NCBI GenBank assembly: GCA_002914845.1
Contig: JXTC01000040.1
Coordinates: 394,433 to 458,432 of the forward strand
Reading direction: 5' to 3'
Length of the DNA stretch: 64,000 nt
Origin: Trema orientale
Taxonomy: Eukaryota; Streptophyta; Magnoliopsida; Rosales; Cannabaceae
Shown here one piece after another: positions 1 to 10,417 of the stretch. How positions within the stretch are numbered: the first letter of the stretch is position 1; each line of letters begins with the position of its first letter. A program made the translations under genes and the position numbers. Below the pieces are notes generated by a model that saw nothing but the letters and a program-made list of their open reading frames with translations, was not told the origin of the DNA and ran no database searches.

Positions 1-763
1 TTGAGAGTAGTTGTCTAATGGTATTATATTTACGATGTATATATCTAGACTTACCATTATACATATTACTTTGTACCCTTTCGATTGTAGATTGATTTTT
101 CTAGTGGATACAGATTGCTGGCATAGGCTTTGGTCATCTCAGAATATCCTCTAAGAATTGGCGTTGTCATCCAGCCTTTTTGCCACACTTGTCCAATGTT
201 ACAAAATTAGATTCCATAGTGGGATCTGCTTATAACCCTTTGTTTAGAGGATTTCCATTTGCACCTCCAAATGTGAATACAAAACCACTAGTAGACTTTG
301 AGTCTTTTGTGTCAGATATTCAATTAGCATCATTGTATCCTTCTATAACTACTAGATATCTGATATAGTAAAGTCTATAGTTACGAGAATATCCTAAGTA
401 CCTTAGTTTTCTTACGAGTATATTTTAAATATATCAATGAAAATAGATCAAAGATCTACCAAGTTGATATACATTGTATATTAACTGTATACTTAAAGTT
501 GAACATAAACTAAAAGAGAAAAAAAAAAACTAAAAGACGAGAAAAGACATTATTTTTATAGTATTGAAAAATTGGTCATTCTCCTTAAGGTCTGGGTCTT
601 TCAAAATTCAAGTGTCTGAAATAAACTCTTTTCCACAATAATCGTTAATGTGATTATCTTTCTGTAGATATGGAATCTTAGCAAAATGACCAAATTTTGG
701 AGCCCCTTACATAAATATTAGTTTTTCAAATCTTTTAGCAACATAGTCAAGTATATATGTTTA
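1..763. other. AT-rich flank with a possible 3'-terminal exon
   Basis: On the + strand the frame is open from a possible splice acceptor (cag at 111-113) through 114-368, ending in TAG at 366-368; that is 84 codons with fairly balanced codon use in an otherwise AT-rich stretch. It could be the last exon of a gene starting left of the window, or a pseudogene piece. I do not recognise the protein. From 369 to 763 I see only AT-rich sequence without coding signal. Confidence 0.25.
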
Positions 764-951
764 GGATAATACTTGAGGTACTAATTTTTGAACCACAGTT
801 TTAATACCAACACATGTGGCATGTGATTTGTCACCACTCAATTAGTGATAATGTTTATTTCATTTATAGTAAGTATTAACACACTAATTAGATGGTGACA
901 ACTTACATGCTATATATGTTGGTACAAAAGTTAGGACATGTAGTGCTATCC
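764..951. mobile_element. MITE with 9-bp target duplication
   Basis: The ends are inverted (GGATAATACT at the left, AGTGCTATCC at the right) and the interior folds back around CACTCAATTAGTG. The 9-bp direct repeat ATATGTTTA lies on both sides (755-763 and 952-960). A 9-bp duplication with terminal inverted repeats points to the Mutator-like superfamily. A related fold-back lies at 52911-53102. Confidence 0.65.
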
Positions 952-1732
952 ATATGTTTATATCAGTTCCAATAGATATTTATCTGATATAACCAATTTT
1001 GATGTTAAGAGTGTAAAATTAACAAAAAATTAATATAAAACTAGTATACTCATGTTTGATAATACTCAGTGTATACTTTAATATGAATGGTTTGTTAGTT
1101 GTACAAGAAAAAAAACAAAAGTATATTTGATATGAATGGTTTGTTAGCAATACAAGGGGGGAAAAAAAAACAAATATTAAAAGAAAGTGTAAAAAACTTT
1201 CATTTTTTTTTAATTTTTTGAAAAAAAAAACTATCATTTATTGTGATCACTTTTTAAATAGAAAATGCTTAAGTAGCTGTTTACGCCATCTATAGACCTT
1301 GACCCTTTTTTTTTAAAGGAGAAATGAACCTTGATCTTTTAGAAATGCCATTAACCAAATCATGCTTACTTCTTTTCTTTCCTTTTTTTTTTCAAATGCA
1401 AAATATATCCATTCAAATTGTCAAATTTGGTCAAAATTCATCATAGTATAACTATTTCATTAATATACATGCCAAATAACCAATTTTTTTAAAGTATAGA
1501 CTATAATCTCTTTAGTATAAATTTGAATATTTGACTTTTAAGTTATTTGATTTTAGGTTTAATAGATATTTGATTATTTGACAAGAGGCAATTTAGTCAC
1601 TTTCATATTCTTTTTAAAAAAATAACAAAATTAACGAAAATTTATGAGAATTGGATACTTTTCACCCAATTGACAAATTGACGGATACATATTCATTGTA
1701 TTTCTACTTCTAAGTGTTTCATTTTGAGTAAT
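952..1732. other. AT-rich intergenic, nothing recognised
   Basis: The stretch has poly-A and poly-T tracts and a short repeated phrase (tatgaatggtttgttag at about 1082 and 1132). I see no coding region, RNA gene or transposon end. Confidence 0.5.
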
Positions 1733-1754
1733 GCTAAAGAGCATTATATGGTAC

Positions 1755-3664
1755 CAAGGGCAGAGTCAGGAATTTAATCCAAGGGAGCCAAAAAAAAAAA
1801 ATTACCTCACTGTAACATAGCATTAAAAACTAGAAATTTCTTCTTAAACAAGTAAAATTGAAAATTTGTACTATTCTTAAATAAGTCCATAATATATTAC
1901 AATTGCTCTCGATGATATCTCATGGTCTGAAATCGCTATATAATAACTTCATTCTCAATCTTATCAGAAATTTATTTCTCAATACAAACAACTAGATTGT
2001 TATTCATCAATTGATCTCACATTTGGTTGCATAGTCGATTCTTCATAATGTTCATAACAGAACATGCCCTCTCTACAGTTATAGTAGTAACAGGTAAAAT
2101 CAATACTAATATGAGTAGTCGATAAACTAATGGATATGTCTTATTTTTTTCCTGTTTAAACCATCCTTTGCACACGCTCACTAATGGCTTTTAGCTCCAT
2201 AAATTATGTACTTGACTGTATATCCATGATATAAAGTTGAAGTTGATCATCACGTTACATGAGTTGTATGTTAGAAAATCTTTTGGATAATACCTTGTAA
2301 GACTGAGTAACTTTTACTTCTCAAAAGTAGCACAAGTCGTCTGGGCACAAATACGCCATACAAAGAAACAAGTTATTATTAATATCACTGAAATGATCAT
2401 TCAACTCTTAAAACTGCATATCAATAACAGAATAAAATAGAACCACACGAAAGTGATGCAAGTCTATAATTTCTAGAGATTTTCTTCGCGATCTCCTAGA
2501 GCTATAAAGGCACCATCTATCTGAGGAACACTAATATTTTGTTTTTCACAAAATGAAGAGAAGAATAAAAGTTTTTGCACTAAGTTGGAGGCGCCATTTG
2601 GGCCATAGATTATTAAGTTGGTAATTTAATTAAAAGCATTAAACAGGAGCCCTCCTAACTTTTTTTATAATACTTAGTTCAGATATAGACATACTTCTAA
2701 ATTTTCTATATATAATCCCACATGCATAATTCTCACATCCTCACAAAGCCCAAAGGACTTATTCACTAACAAACATTATACAGATATATACATATAAGTA
2801 GGCTAAGTCATTTGTTCGCTAATAAACATTATATACTACATACATACATACATATAACTAGGCCAAGTCTAAAGTATTGATCTTGGCTTTAAAACGACCT
2901 TCAATGGGTTCATTAACTGAAGGCTATTTATTTAGCATTATCCGTTGTGTCAATCTTGACCTGTCCCACTGGAGCTAACAAGTCAAAAGTATGGACCAAA
3001 TGTTCCAAAGTGATATATAACATGGGTAATACCCACTCAACGAAAAAGATAATAGGAATTGCAAATTTTTCAATAGTTAAATGAAGAATAGAATCATGTT
3101 CATATTTATTAAAGATTCAAAGAATGAATATAAAATTAAAATAGAAGAAGAAGAAAGAGAAATTTTAAAGAAATAATGGTAAATAGTGACACTGCGTAGG
3201 AAAATTACAAAGATGAGATAAGACACTAAAAATTGTGAGACTAAGAACTAATAAGTGAGGAGTAACTTGTGTTGTGTAAGAACTACTTTCTAGGCATGAA
3301 AGATGTTTCCCATTCTTTTTTTTTTTCTTTCTGATAAAAGACATTTCCCAAAAAACTTTTCTCATTCCAGTAATATAAATTTTTTTAATTTCTAATTTTT
3401 TTATTTATGGGCTGCAACACACACTTTAAAAGATGAATAATAGGCTTTACTTAGCATTTAAGAGAAACCGTTGAAATGAGCTTCATAATTATAAAATTGG
3501 CCTTACTAATGAGGAAAAACTCAAATTTTCAAAGGGGGCATGTATAAAATTTTATAGATTAAGAGGAAGTAGAATAATTTTTTATAAAAATATTATATAC
3601 TATTTTTTTTTCCAAAAAAGTCAAGGGAGGCAATTTTCCCATGGACTCTATGTAGCTCTGTTAC
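1755..3664. mobile_element. Degenerate hAT transposon
   Basis: The left end reads CAAGGGCAGAGTCAGG and the right end, inverted, GTAACAGAGCTACATAG, a pair that resembles the common plant hAT terminus CARGGGCGGAGCCA. Directly outside both ends is the same sequence tatatggtac (1745-1754 and 3665-3674), which contains the expected 8-bp target duplication. The interior holds a broken transposase on the minus strand. Confidence 0.6.
1890..2480 (-). pseudogene. Broken hAT transposase, C-terminal part
   Basis: Read on the minus strand, conceptual translation gives a stretch of the type VEIFYSVID-x-Q-x-ELND-F near 2370-2460, followed by the hAT C-terminal dimerisation motif TVERACSVMNIMKNRLCNQM near 2010-2080. 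Several in-frame stops interrupt it, for example right after NQM. This order matches plant TTF/ZMYM-type hAT transposases. The copy is clearly not functional. Confidence 0.6.
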
Positions 3665-3780
3665 TATATGGTACTCAGCACCACATAATATGTTAGTTAG
3701 TTAGTTTTTTTTTTAAAAAAAAAAGATATATTAATTTGTTACTTAGTGATTATAATTACACTCAACGTGTGACTCGTATA

Positions 3781-4526
3781 GGGCCAGTTTAATAGAGTTG
3801 TAGATTTTAAGGAAAACACTTTTAGCTGTGCTGAAGGAAAAATCTGTTGTAGCGTAAAGTAGCAGAGTATTTGGTAAACTGTAATTTTAAAGTGTTGTGA
3901 CTTGAAAAAGTTGTATTAAAGTGTTTGGTAAACTATATGACTGAATTATTATGCAAATATAAAATGACCAAAATAAACATCATTATACAATTATGCATAT
4001 TCATAAAAAGAGCTTATTAATAGTTTTTACACTTATGCATATTTGTACATACTAAAGATATTAATACTTTTTTTTACAAAAATTGATATGAAAATAAACT
4101 CAATTAAATTAGTTACTCAATTAAATTTATTTTATTTTATTTTACTTTACTTTACTTTATTTTCATCTTAATTTAAAATTTCAATAAAGAATCAATTTAG
4201 TTACTTCAAAATAATTAATCTAATAGAGTATTTTAGTCAATTATGATTTAAATATATTAATAATTTTTAAAAAAAATTGATATGAAAATAATTCAATTAA
4301 ATGTATGGCATTTTTACTTTTAAGTTAGGGTATTTTAATCATTATGATTTATTCATTAAAAGATAGTGTAGATTCCTGCATAATCTAAAAGCCAAAGTTA
4401 GTAGGTTGTAACTTTATCAAAAATTATTGAATAATCTGATTTTTTAAATTTTTATTAAATATTTTTTAACTCACATATTATTCAAAAAGTACTTTTATCT
4501 TATTAAGAAGTTAAATCAAACTGGCC
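3781..4526. mobile_element. TIR element, GGGCCAGTTT ends
   Basis: The left end GGGCCAGTTTAAT and the right end ATCAAACTGGCC are inverted copies. The bases tata occur on both outer sides (3777-3780 and 4527-4530). The interior is AT-rich with a related pair (attgatatgaaaataa at 4081 and 4278) and no coding capacity. The superfamily is uncertain: hAT-like or PIF/Harbinger-like. Confidence 0.4.
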
Positions 4527-4654
4527 TATAGTACCGTGATAATAATCATATCCATTGGGCACCACTCCCATAGCATAGTCATAATGCAGCTCTATTAAGA
4601 TACCAATCCACTAATGACTCATGGACACGCTTTGAGAACACGGCAACCCACATC

Positions 4655-4720
4655 TATAAAAGCCCGTATAAAAATTCAGGCCCATATCAAGTCAACAGCG
4701 CGTTCTCTCTCTCTTCTCGT
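4655..4720 (+). promoter_or_regulatory. Core promoter of the CHMP1 gene
   Basis: A TATAAA box at 4655-4660 is followed about 45 bases later by a pyrimidine patch (ttctctctctcttctcg, 4703-4719), the usual plant core promoter pair. The CHMP1 start codon lies about 200 bases downstream of the box. Confidence 0.55.
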
Positions 4721-4857
4721 AGATTTTTTTTTTTTTTGAAAAATAAAAGTGTCAAATTACACTCAATAGAACACGCTTTTGTTCATCAACAATACAAAAA
4801 CCCTAGAATCCCAAATCGAATTTCCCCCAAATTCAGATCTTTTCGAGGTCGATCGCC

Positions 4858-5469
4858 ATGGGAAACACAGAGAAGCTTCTCAACCAGATCATGGAGCTGA
4901 AATTCACGGCCAAATCGCTCCAACGCCAGGCCAGGAAGTGCGAGAAGGAGGAGAAGTCCGAGAAGCTCAAGATCAAGAAAGCCATGGAGAAAGGCAACAT
5001 CGACGGGGCCCGAATCTACGCCGAGAACGCCATCCGCAAGCGGACCGAGCAGATGAACTACCTCCGCCTCGCTTCGCGGCTCGACGCCGTCGTGGCCCGC
5101 CTCGACACCCAGGCCAAGATGGCCACCATCAACAAGTCCATGGGATCGATCGTCAAGTCTCTCGAGTCTTCCTTGGCCACTGGGAATTTGCAGAAGATGT
5201 CGGAGACCATGGACCAGTTCGAGAAGCAATTTGTGAATATGGAGGTCCAGGCCGAGTTCATGGAGAGCGCCATGGCCGGGTCGACCTCGTTGTCCACTCC
5301 TGAGGGCGAGGTCAACAGCCTTATGCAGCAGGTGGCGGACGACTACGGCCTCGAGGTCTCGGTCGGGCTGCCGCAGCCGGCTGCGCACGCCGTGCCTACC
5401 AAGGAGACTGAGAAGGTCGACGAGGATGATCTCTCCAGGCGCCTTGCTGAGCTTAAGGCTAGAGGTTAA
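4858..5469 (+). CDS. CHMP1: ESCRT-III subunit CHMP1 / VPS46
   Basis: This single uninterrupted frame of 203 codons encodes a charged multivesicular body protein 1. In the family, CHMP1 polymerises with other ESCRT-III subunits on late endosomes, sorts cargo into intralumenal vesicles and recruits the ATPase VPS4 through its tail. The sequence shows the basic helical N-terminus ([20 protein letters not shown]), the long charged coiled-coil core, and a C-terminal MIM1-type motif ([11 protein letters not shown], about residues 191-201). The length equals that of plant CHMP1. The ATG at 4858 is chosen because the family starts MGN. The reading frame is strikingly G+C-rich compared with its AT-rich flanks, so both other strands and frames also stay open; those are shadows. 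No intron is seen. The neighbouring anoctamin gene matches Arabidopsis gene order (from memory). Confidence 0.95.
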   Translation: MGNTEKLLNQIMELKFTAKSLQRQARKCEKEEKSEKLKIKKAMEKGNIDGARIYAENAIRKRTEQMNYLRLASRLDAVVARLDTQAKMATINKSMGSIVKSLESSLATGNLQKMSETMDQFEKQFVNMEVQAEFMESAMAGSTSLSTPEGEVNSLMQQVADDYGLEVSVGLPQPAAHAVPTKETEKVDEDDLSRRLAELKARG

Positions 5470-7580
5470 AACGTTTATTAAGAATTGAATTGATCCCCTG
5501 TAAGAGGGTTTAATATGCGATCTGATTATATATATATTTGATTATATATGTGTAATGATCGGCAATGGCGACTGATTTTCGAAAAGTTGGAACTTTGTTA
5601 TGTGTGTAAATTCTATTGCATTTGGTCTTTTTCTCTAACGATGAAACTTTTTTGCTTGTGAGTAGTGTTAATAATTTTCTTTTATGATTGTTCACTGTGG
5701 ATAGAGAACATGTCATGAGAATGGGAGCTATGGAAATCAATGTCTGGTTGCTGTTTATGATGTTTATTCTGCCTTTTGTTGAGAATGTGCAATGGAAAAG
5801 ACTAGTGTGTTCTGCCAATGGTTACTACAATGTTTAAACTTGGATTGTTGGGTTTGTTTGGATCAACATTTTTGGTCGTTTGGCATTATGCTTCATAAAA
5901 TAGTGTTAATGGACTTGATGTTTGCATTTTTTGTGTATTGATATCGTATCGGTTTTCTTGTTCTGAAATTGTGCTAATACTCTCTTTTGGCGGTGGTTTC
6001 CGTGTCTATATTTGTTTATTGACCTCATACCTTTTATTAAGTTTCGATATTTGGAATGTTAGTTGGCTGGTAGAGCATATTATATTCTTTATATGGGTTA
6101 TTTTATTTGTTTATTCATCTTCTTTTTTTGTCTAGACTGTTTAGTTTCAATTTTGTTCTCCTTAGTGCTATGGTATTAATGTCAAATTGTCTAGAAGAAC
6201 TGAAATGTCTGCCTATTTATTAGAAAACGAACAACTCAAAGGATGCCTTTCGTATTTTGGTCACGGATCTTTAGAATTGCTTGTGTACCTCTTTAGAATG
6301 TACATAAATTTAAGTTTCATTTGACATCAACAATGGTATGAGTCTATTTGATGAAAAAGATTAGTGGTTTTGAAGAAGGGCTAAGCAAGGAAAAACCTCA
6401 AATGTACTAGATATCTATATTTGAGCAGCCTCCACCATGCTATTTTCGCTCTGAGAGTCACGTATGCATCAGCTGTTTTGAGGGTAGACACTTTTATTTA
6501 CAAGGATATCTGTTTATTGTCTATGTCAAAGTTAATTGGCAATCGGGTTTTGTTTAGGCTTTGCAGCTCAGCTTGCTGCTTTGTGGCTTTTGCACCTTGG
6601 TCAATTTGAGACTCAAAATTTGTTCGTTTTTTCTTTTTTCGGTTTACTTGGTAAGGATTACTTCCAGTGTATTTTGAGTTGTGGCTGTTGATGAGGGTGG
6701 GTTTTGCTTTATGTTATACATGCAGCTTCTTGAACCTTTTATCTTTTGTGTGCATAGAGATGCTTTGCTTATTTATATTTATATTGATTCTGGCATACCG
6801 TGGGTTTATTGGATGTTATCGAATATTGATAAGCGTGTTGTGATGTGATCTTGACTGGTAGAGTCAGGCGTGATCCTTTAATACATTGTTTGAATAGAGA
6901 ATATGAGCCATCTTGCTAATTGCTGTTGTGACGCTTACCTATCGGATCTCAAGCTTAACTGTTCGGAATAAGGTTATACTTATTTTGCAACATTGTGATT
7001 CTTCCGGGGAGTCACTATATATGACATGGTGATGGGTTAGTGATATATAAGAACCTCAACGCTAATAAAACATGATAACACCAATGGAATGCGTATGAGG
7101 AAGTAATGAGAAAGTTTATAACGAGTTAACACCAGCGGAAGTAATATATAAAGTGAAACAAAATAAAGAGTGCTAAGATTGAATGGAATAAAGAAACAAG
7201 GTGCAAAGGATGGGTTGCTTACAAATATCCTTCTAGTTTTTTATTTTTGGAAATTTTATCTTTACATTTCTAGAAATTATATTTCATCCGGAACTGCAAT
7301 ATAAATTTCTGATTTTAATCTTAAATGTTTAATGAAAAGAAATAATCTTTCCAAAATTACAAATTTAATTAGAAAATTATCTTCTTGAACAAACCTATAA
7401 TTGGCACTCGGTTAGACGGAAGGAGTGGAGATTGTTAAGCGTGCGCGACTGTGTGTGAGGTTTTCTTTTCTTTCTTTTTTTTAAAGTAGGGTTGGGCTGG
7501 GTTACTGGCTAGCCCGCTTCGCTATGCTCCAGCACCCCAGTGACCTCGTCTGCAGTGGTGCTTGAGTTAGCCTACTAAAA
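5470..7580. other. T-rich region after CHMP1, no gene seen
   Basis: The first few hundred bases are presumably the CHMP1 3' UTR (stop at 5467-5469). The + strand is T-rich in the way plant introns and 3' flanks are, but short open frames at 5938 and 6421 show no family resemblance. No tRNA or transposon end was recognised. Confidence 0.5.
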
Positions 7581-7624
7581 GTCCCACATTGCTCATCTAA
7601 GCCAAACTTTTAGTCTTTATATAA
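7581..7624 (+). promoter_or_regulatory. U6 promoter: USE and TATA box
   Basis: The upstream sequence element GTCCCACATTG (7581-7591) matches the plant consensus RTCCCACATCG, with one change. A TTTATATA box follows at 7617-7624. The gap of about 25 bases is the short spacing known for plant RNA polymerase III snRNA promoters; polymerase II snRNA promoters have about ten more. Confidence 0.9.
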
Positions 7625-7646
7625 ACTTAACTTGAGGCTTATGTTC

Positions 7647-7666
7647 GTCCCTTCGGGGACATCCGA

Positions 7667-7698
<32 letters not shown>

Positions 7699-7748
7699 GG
7701 CCCCTGCGCAAGGATGACACGCACAAATCGAGAAATGGTCCAAATTTT
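7647..7748 (+). ncRNA. U6: U6 spliceosomal snRNA
   Basis: The sequence from GTCCCTTCGGGGACATCCG to GAAATGGTCCAAATTTT is, as far as I can recall, the same base for base as plant U6, including the 5' hairpin, the ACAGAGA box (at 7682-7688), the AGC of the catalytic triad and the internal stem-loop. U6 forms the active site of the spliceosome. A run of nine T (7745-7753) is the polymerase III terminator. With an intact USE and TATA box at correct spacing this looks like a working gene, not a pseudogene. Confidence 0.97.
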
Positions 7749-7753
7749 TTTTT

Positions 7754-8295
7754 CAATTACGCCCTTATGCTTCTCTTTATTTTGGTGAAACACCCTTGAC
7801 GTAAAATTTTTTGTTACATTGTCTATTGTCGTAGTTGTAATTCACTCTCTGCCTCTGATTGTCATAGCAGCCTTCCTTTCTCTGGTCATGGTGTTTGTTT
7901 GAATTATGACTATCTGATTTTAGATTTAAAAGAACTTTTGAGCTCATATTTGGTTTATTATGCTAATTTTGGTTCTCATAATTAATTATTGTAGATATTT
8001 TTTTCTTTTGTTTTGTTAATGTCTATAAAAATGTTGCAAACCAGACATTCAATGAAAGTTCAAAAAAAAAAAAAGAAAAAAAAAACCTAAATCATAAGTT
8101 GGACTTTAATTTGAATTATGGGTCCATAATTTTTCTTGTTGCAATGTAAGTTAATCCAATTTATCCAAAATAGCATTCAAATTTTATCTGTGTTATCGAA
8201 CCAATATGTTGGCTTCGAAGTTTTTGCGTAAACTTTTGAGGTAAATATTTAAAAATTTCATTGTTTTCTTGAAAATGAGATTTAGTCTCTGTTAT
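7754..8295. other. AT-rich intergenic, nothing recognised
   Basis: I see poly-A and poly-T tracts only (for example 8061-8085). No coding signal and no transposon ends were found. Confidence 0.5.
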
Positions 8296-8900
8296 AAAGA
8301 CAGAATTTTGGTGTATAATACCTCTAATAAAGAAAACGGTGAACTGTAAAAAAATATCCTGAAGTTTAACTATTCTGCAACTTAAACTCTGAAGTTTAGA
8401 CTCTTCAAAATAATATCATGAGATTGAGAATTTTTAAAAACTAATACACTGGACGGACTATTTGATCAATTTTAGTAATAAAAAAATAGTTAAACTATAA
8501 AAAATAAAATTTTTAAAAACTAATACACTGTAAAGATGAAATTTTGGTGTATAATACCTCTAATAAAGAAAATGGTGAACTATAAAAAAAATATCGTGAA
8601 GTTTAAGTACTCTGCAACTTAAACTCTGAAGTTTAGACTCTTCAAAATAATACCATAAGATTAAGAATTTCTGAGCACTAATACTAAGAAATTCTAAAAA
8701 CTAATATACTTGACTGACTATTTGACCAATTTTAGTAACAAAAAAATAATAATATCCTTCATTAAAACTACATTAGTCCTTATTATTCTACTTAATTTTG
8801 ACGATATTATTGTCTTTTACTAGTTAAAGTTATTCAAAAAATCAACTTAAGGTATTAATTTTCAGAAATTCTTAATCTCATGGTATTATTCGCCCACCAT
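8296..8900. repeat. Fold-back repeat with a 236-bp tandem duplication
   Basis: The block starting at about 8296 (attttggtgtataatacctc) is repeated from about 8532, a period of 236 bases, with a few differences. The right half also folds back: aataataccataagattaag near 8646 pairs with cttaatctcatggtattatt near 8870. A third relative lies at 30320-30640. This is a MITE-like family, non-coding; its superfamily was not determined. Confidence 0.55.
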
Positions 8901-9880
8901 TTGAACACATCATAATTGGCACCCTCAATCACATCCTCAAGAGCTACATAAGTTGTATTTTCTCCTTTGAACTAATTTCCTTTCAAACAAAGATCCCGCG
9001 ACACAAATTCAAAACAAAATTAACTTATTAGCCTAAGCTCACTTTGAGAAAGGACTACCAAATGCCTTGAAAACGCTCAATGCTCGAAAAGAATACAATA
9101 GACTATTGTAACGTACTACTTGAGTGTTGGAGAATAAATATGAAACTGGTTACGTTATCATGCATTTAATAGTCTAACTCACTCGCATCGCAGGGAATGA
9201 AAGAGTACACAATCCAGACTCTTGTAAAGCCGGGAAATTCAGTTCGTCCCCACCCCACCTCTATATCAATCAATTGTATTATTCTTATTCTATCATTACT
9301 GGTGATATATAGCTCACAGAGATGGAACCAACCAGAGTCCCGCTCAGAGTCAGAAGTGGATAAATGTTGCCGTCTGGTGCAGCCAGGATAATATGCACTA
9401 CTGCATTGGGAGACGTTCCCTGGAAATGCACCAAAAATCATATCACATTAATATCACTTTTCCGAATTTATCGTTTACGCCTAATTTTTTATTTTGTTTT
9501 CTCACAACAAAAATGTTAAGACTAGTGTGAAATTTGGTATCATATTAGTGCTATTATTCTAGGTCGATTCTATGGTGAGATCTCTCTATAATCAGACCCT
9601 CCTAATTAATGACTAAGATTCAACAATAAGTTTGACCCTTCCTAAATAAGAAAAATAGATAAATTAAACCGCTTATATTTTACTAACATAATACAGTTTC
9701 TCTATTTTGAGACAAATATTTATATGCAGCTACACTATCCTAGAAAGAAAAGGGCACTTATAAATTCAGGAAACTAGTAATAAATTGTAATAATAAAAAG
9801 GAAAAACTAAAACTTACCTAAGTTTTGTCAAACTTGAATTATATTTTCATATTTCTTGCTACTTTTAACCTTTTGTTGTA
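8901..9880. other. Intergenic with a less AT-rich island
   Basis: From about 9166 to 9441 base composition is much less AT-rich than its surroundings and two minus-strand frames stay open for long distances (one reads PNAVVHIILAAPDGNIYP). It may be an exon remnant or an organelle insertion, but I could not match it to a known protein. The rest is AT-rich and featureless. Confidence 0.3.
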
Positions 9881-10417
9881 TTAGAATAGTAAAAAAGATT
9901 TGAATTTGAAGAAAAGTTTCCGGAGTCCCAAACAAACGTGTCTAGATCTTGGGTCACCATGGTATGTGTCTGTTCCCTGTAGAAGCTCTCTCACCCAATG
10001 CTCGTGTACTAAGACACCTGTTGTACCCTCTTCTAGTATTCTTCTTCCTCTGTCTCTATCTCTCCTTCTCTCTCTGTCATTTTTCGTTACGTTTGAAAAA
10101 ACCCACGTTACAGTTTTTAATACCAAATTCATTCATTCATTGCTTTCATCGAAATTACAAGCTTTACATCTAAATCCAACGAACTCACCAAAGACCCAAA
10201 ATACCCTTTTTGAGAAAACGCATGAAAAGCCTTGTGTGCTTCTTCTTCTTCTTCTTCTTCTTCGATGCGAGCTTCCTTCGATCCTAATTACAATGAGGAG
10301 CGTTTTGTCCAGTCTGGGGTGGTAAAAGGTTGCTCCCTTTTTCTTTTCTTTTCTTTCCCTCTCTTTTTTGTTGTCGTTTGGGCTGCTTGTTTGTCGTTTT
10401 GGGTGTAAGCTTTGGAA
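9881..10417 (+). promoter_or_regulatory. Promoter and leader of the anoctamin gene
   Basis: The region just upstream of the start is pyrimidine-rich on the + strand (10020-10085) and has a CTT microsatellite (10241-10262), both typical of plant 5' leaders. Several ATG triplets occur before the chosen start, so either transcription starts late or an intron lies in the leader. No clear TATA box was identified. Confidence 0.4.

Larger units (their letters stand above)
1733..4580. mobile_element. MITE interrupted by two later insertions
   Basis: The outer segments (1733-1754, 3665-3780 and 4527-4580) together resemble one MITE, a relative of which lies uninterrupted at 53262-53440. Shared phrases, in the same order, are gattataatta, a GTG-rich middle, and the gggcaccact / aggcaccact stretch before a CATAGCAT / TAACATTGC end. 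Two elements split it: a hAT-like one at 1755-3664 and a TIR element at 3781-4526. The host MITE must be the oldest of the three. Confidence 0.5.

Noticed and set aside
4779-5388. Long open frames in other frames and on the minus strand over CHMP1
   Set aside because: They exist because the CHMP1 exon is G+C-rich. Only the CHMP1 frame gives a recognisable protein.
9900-10325. 141-codon frame before the anoctamin gene
   Set aside because: It is pyrimidine-rich leader sequence translated into Leu and Ser runs, with no family pattern.
10412-10417. Earlier start (TTG GAA) for the anoctamin frame
   Set aside because: TTG is not used as a start in plant nuclear genes. The first ATG in frame is at 10418.
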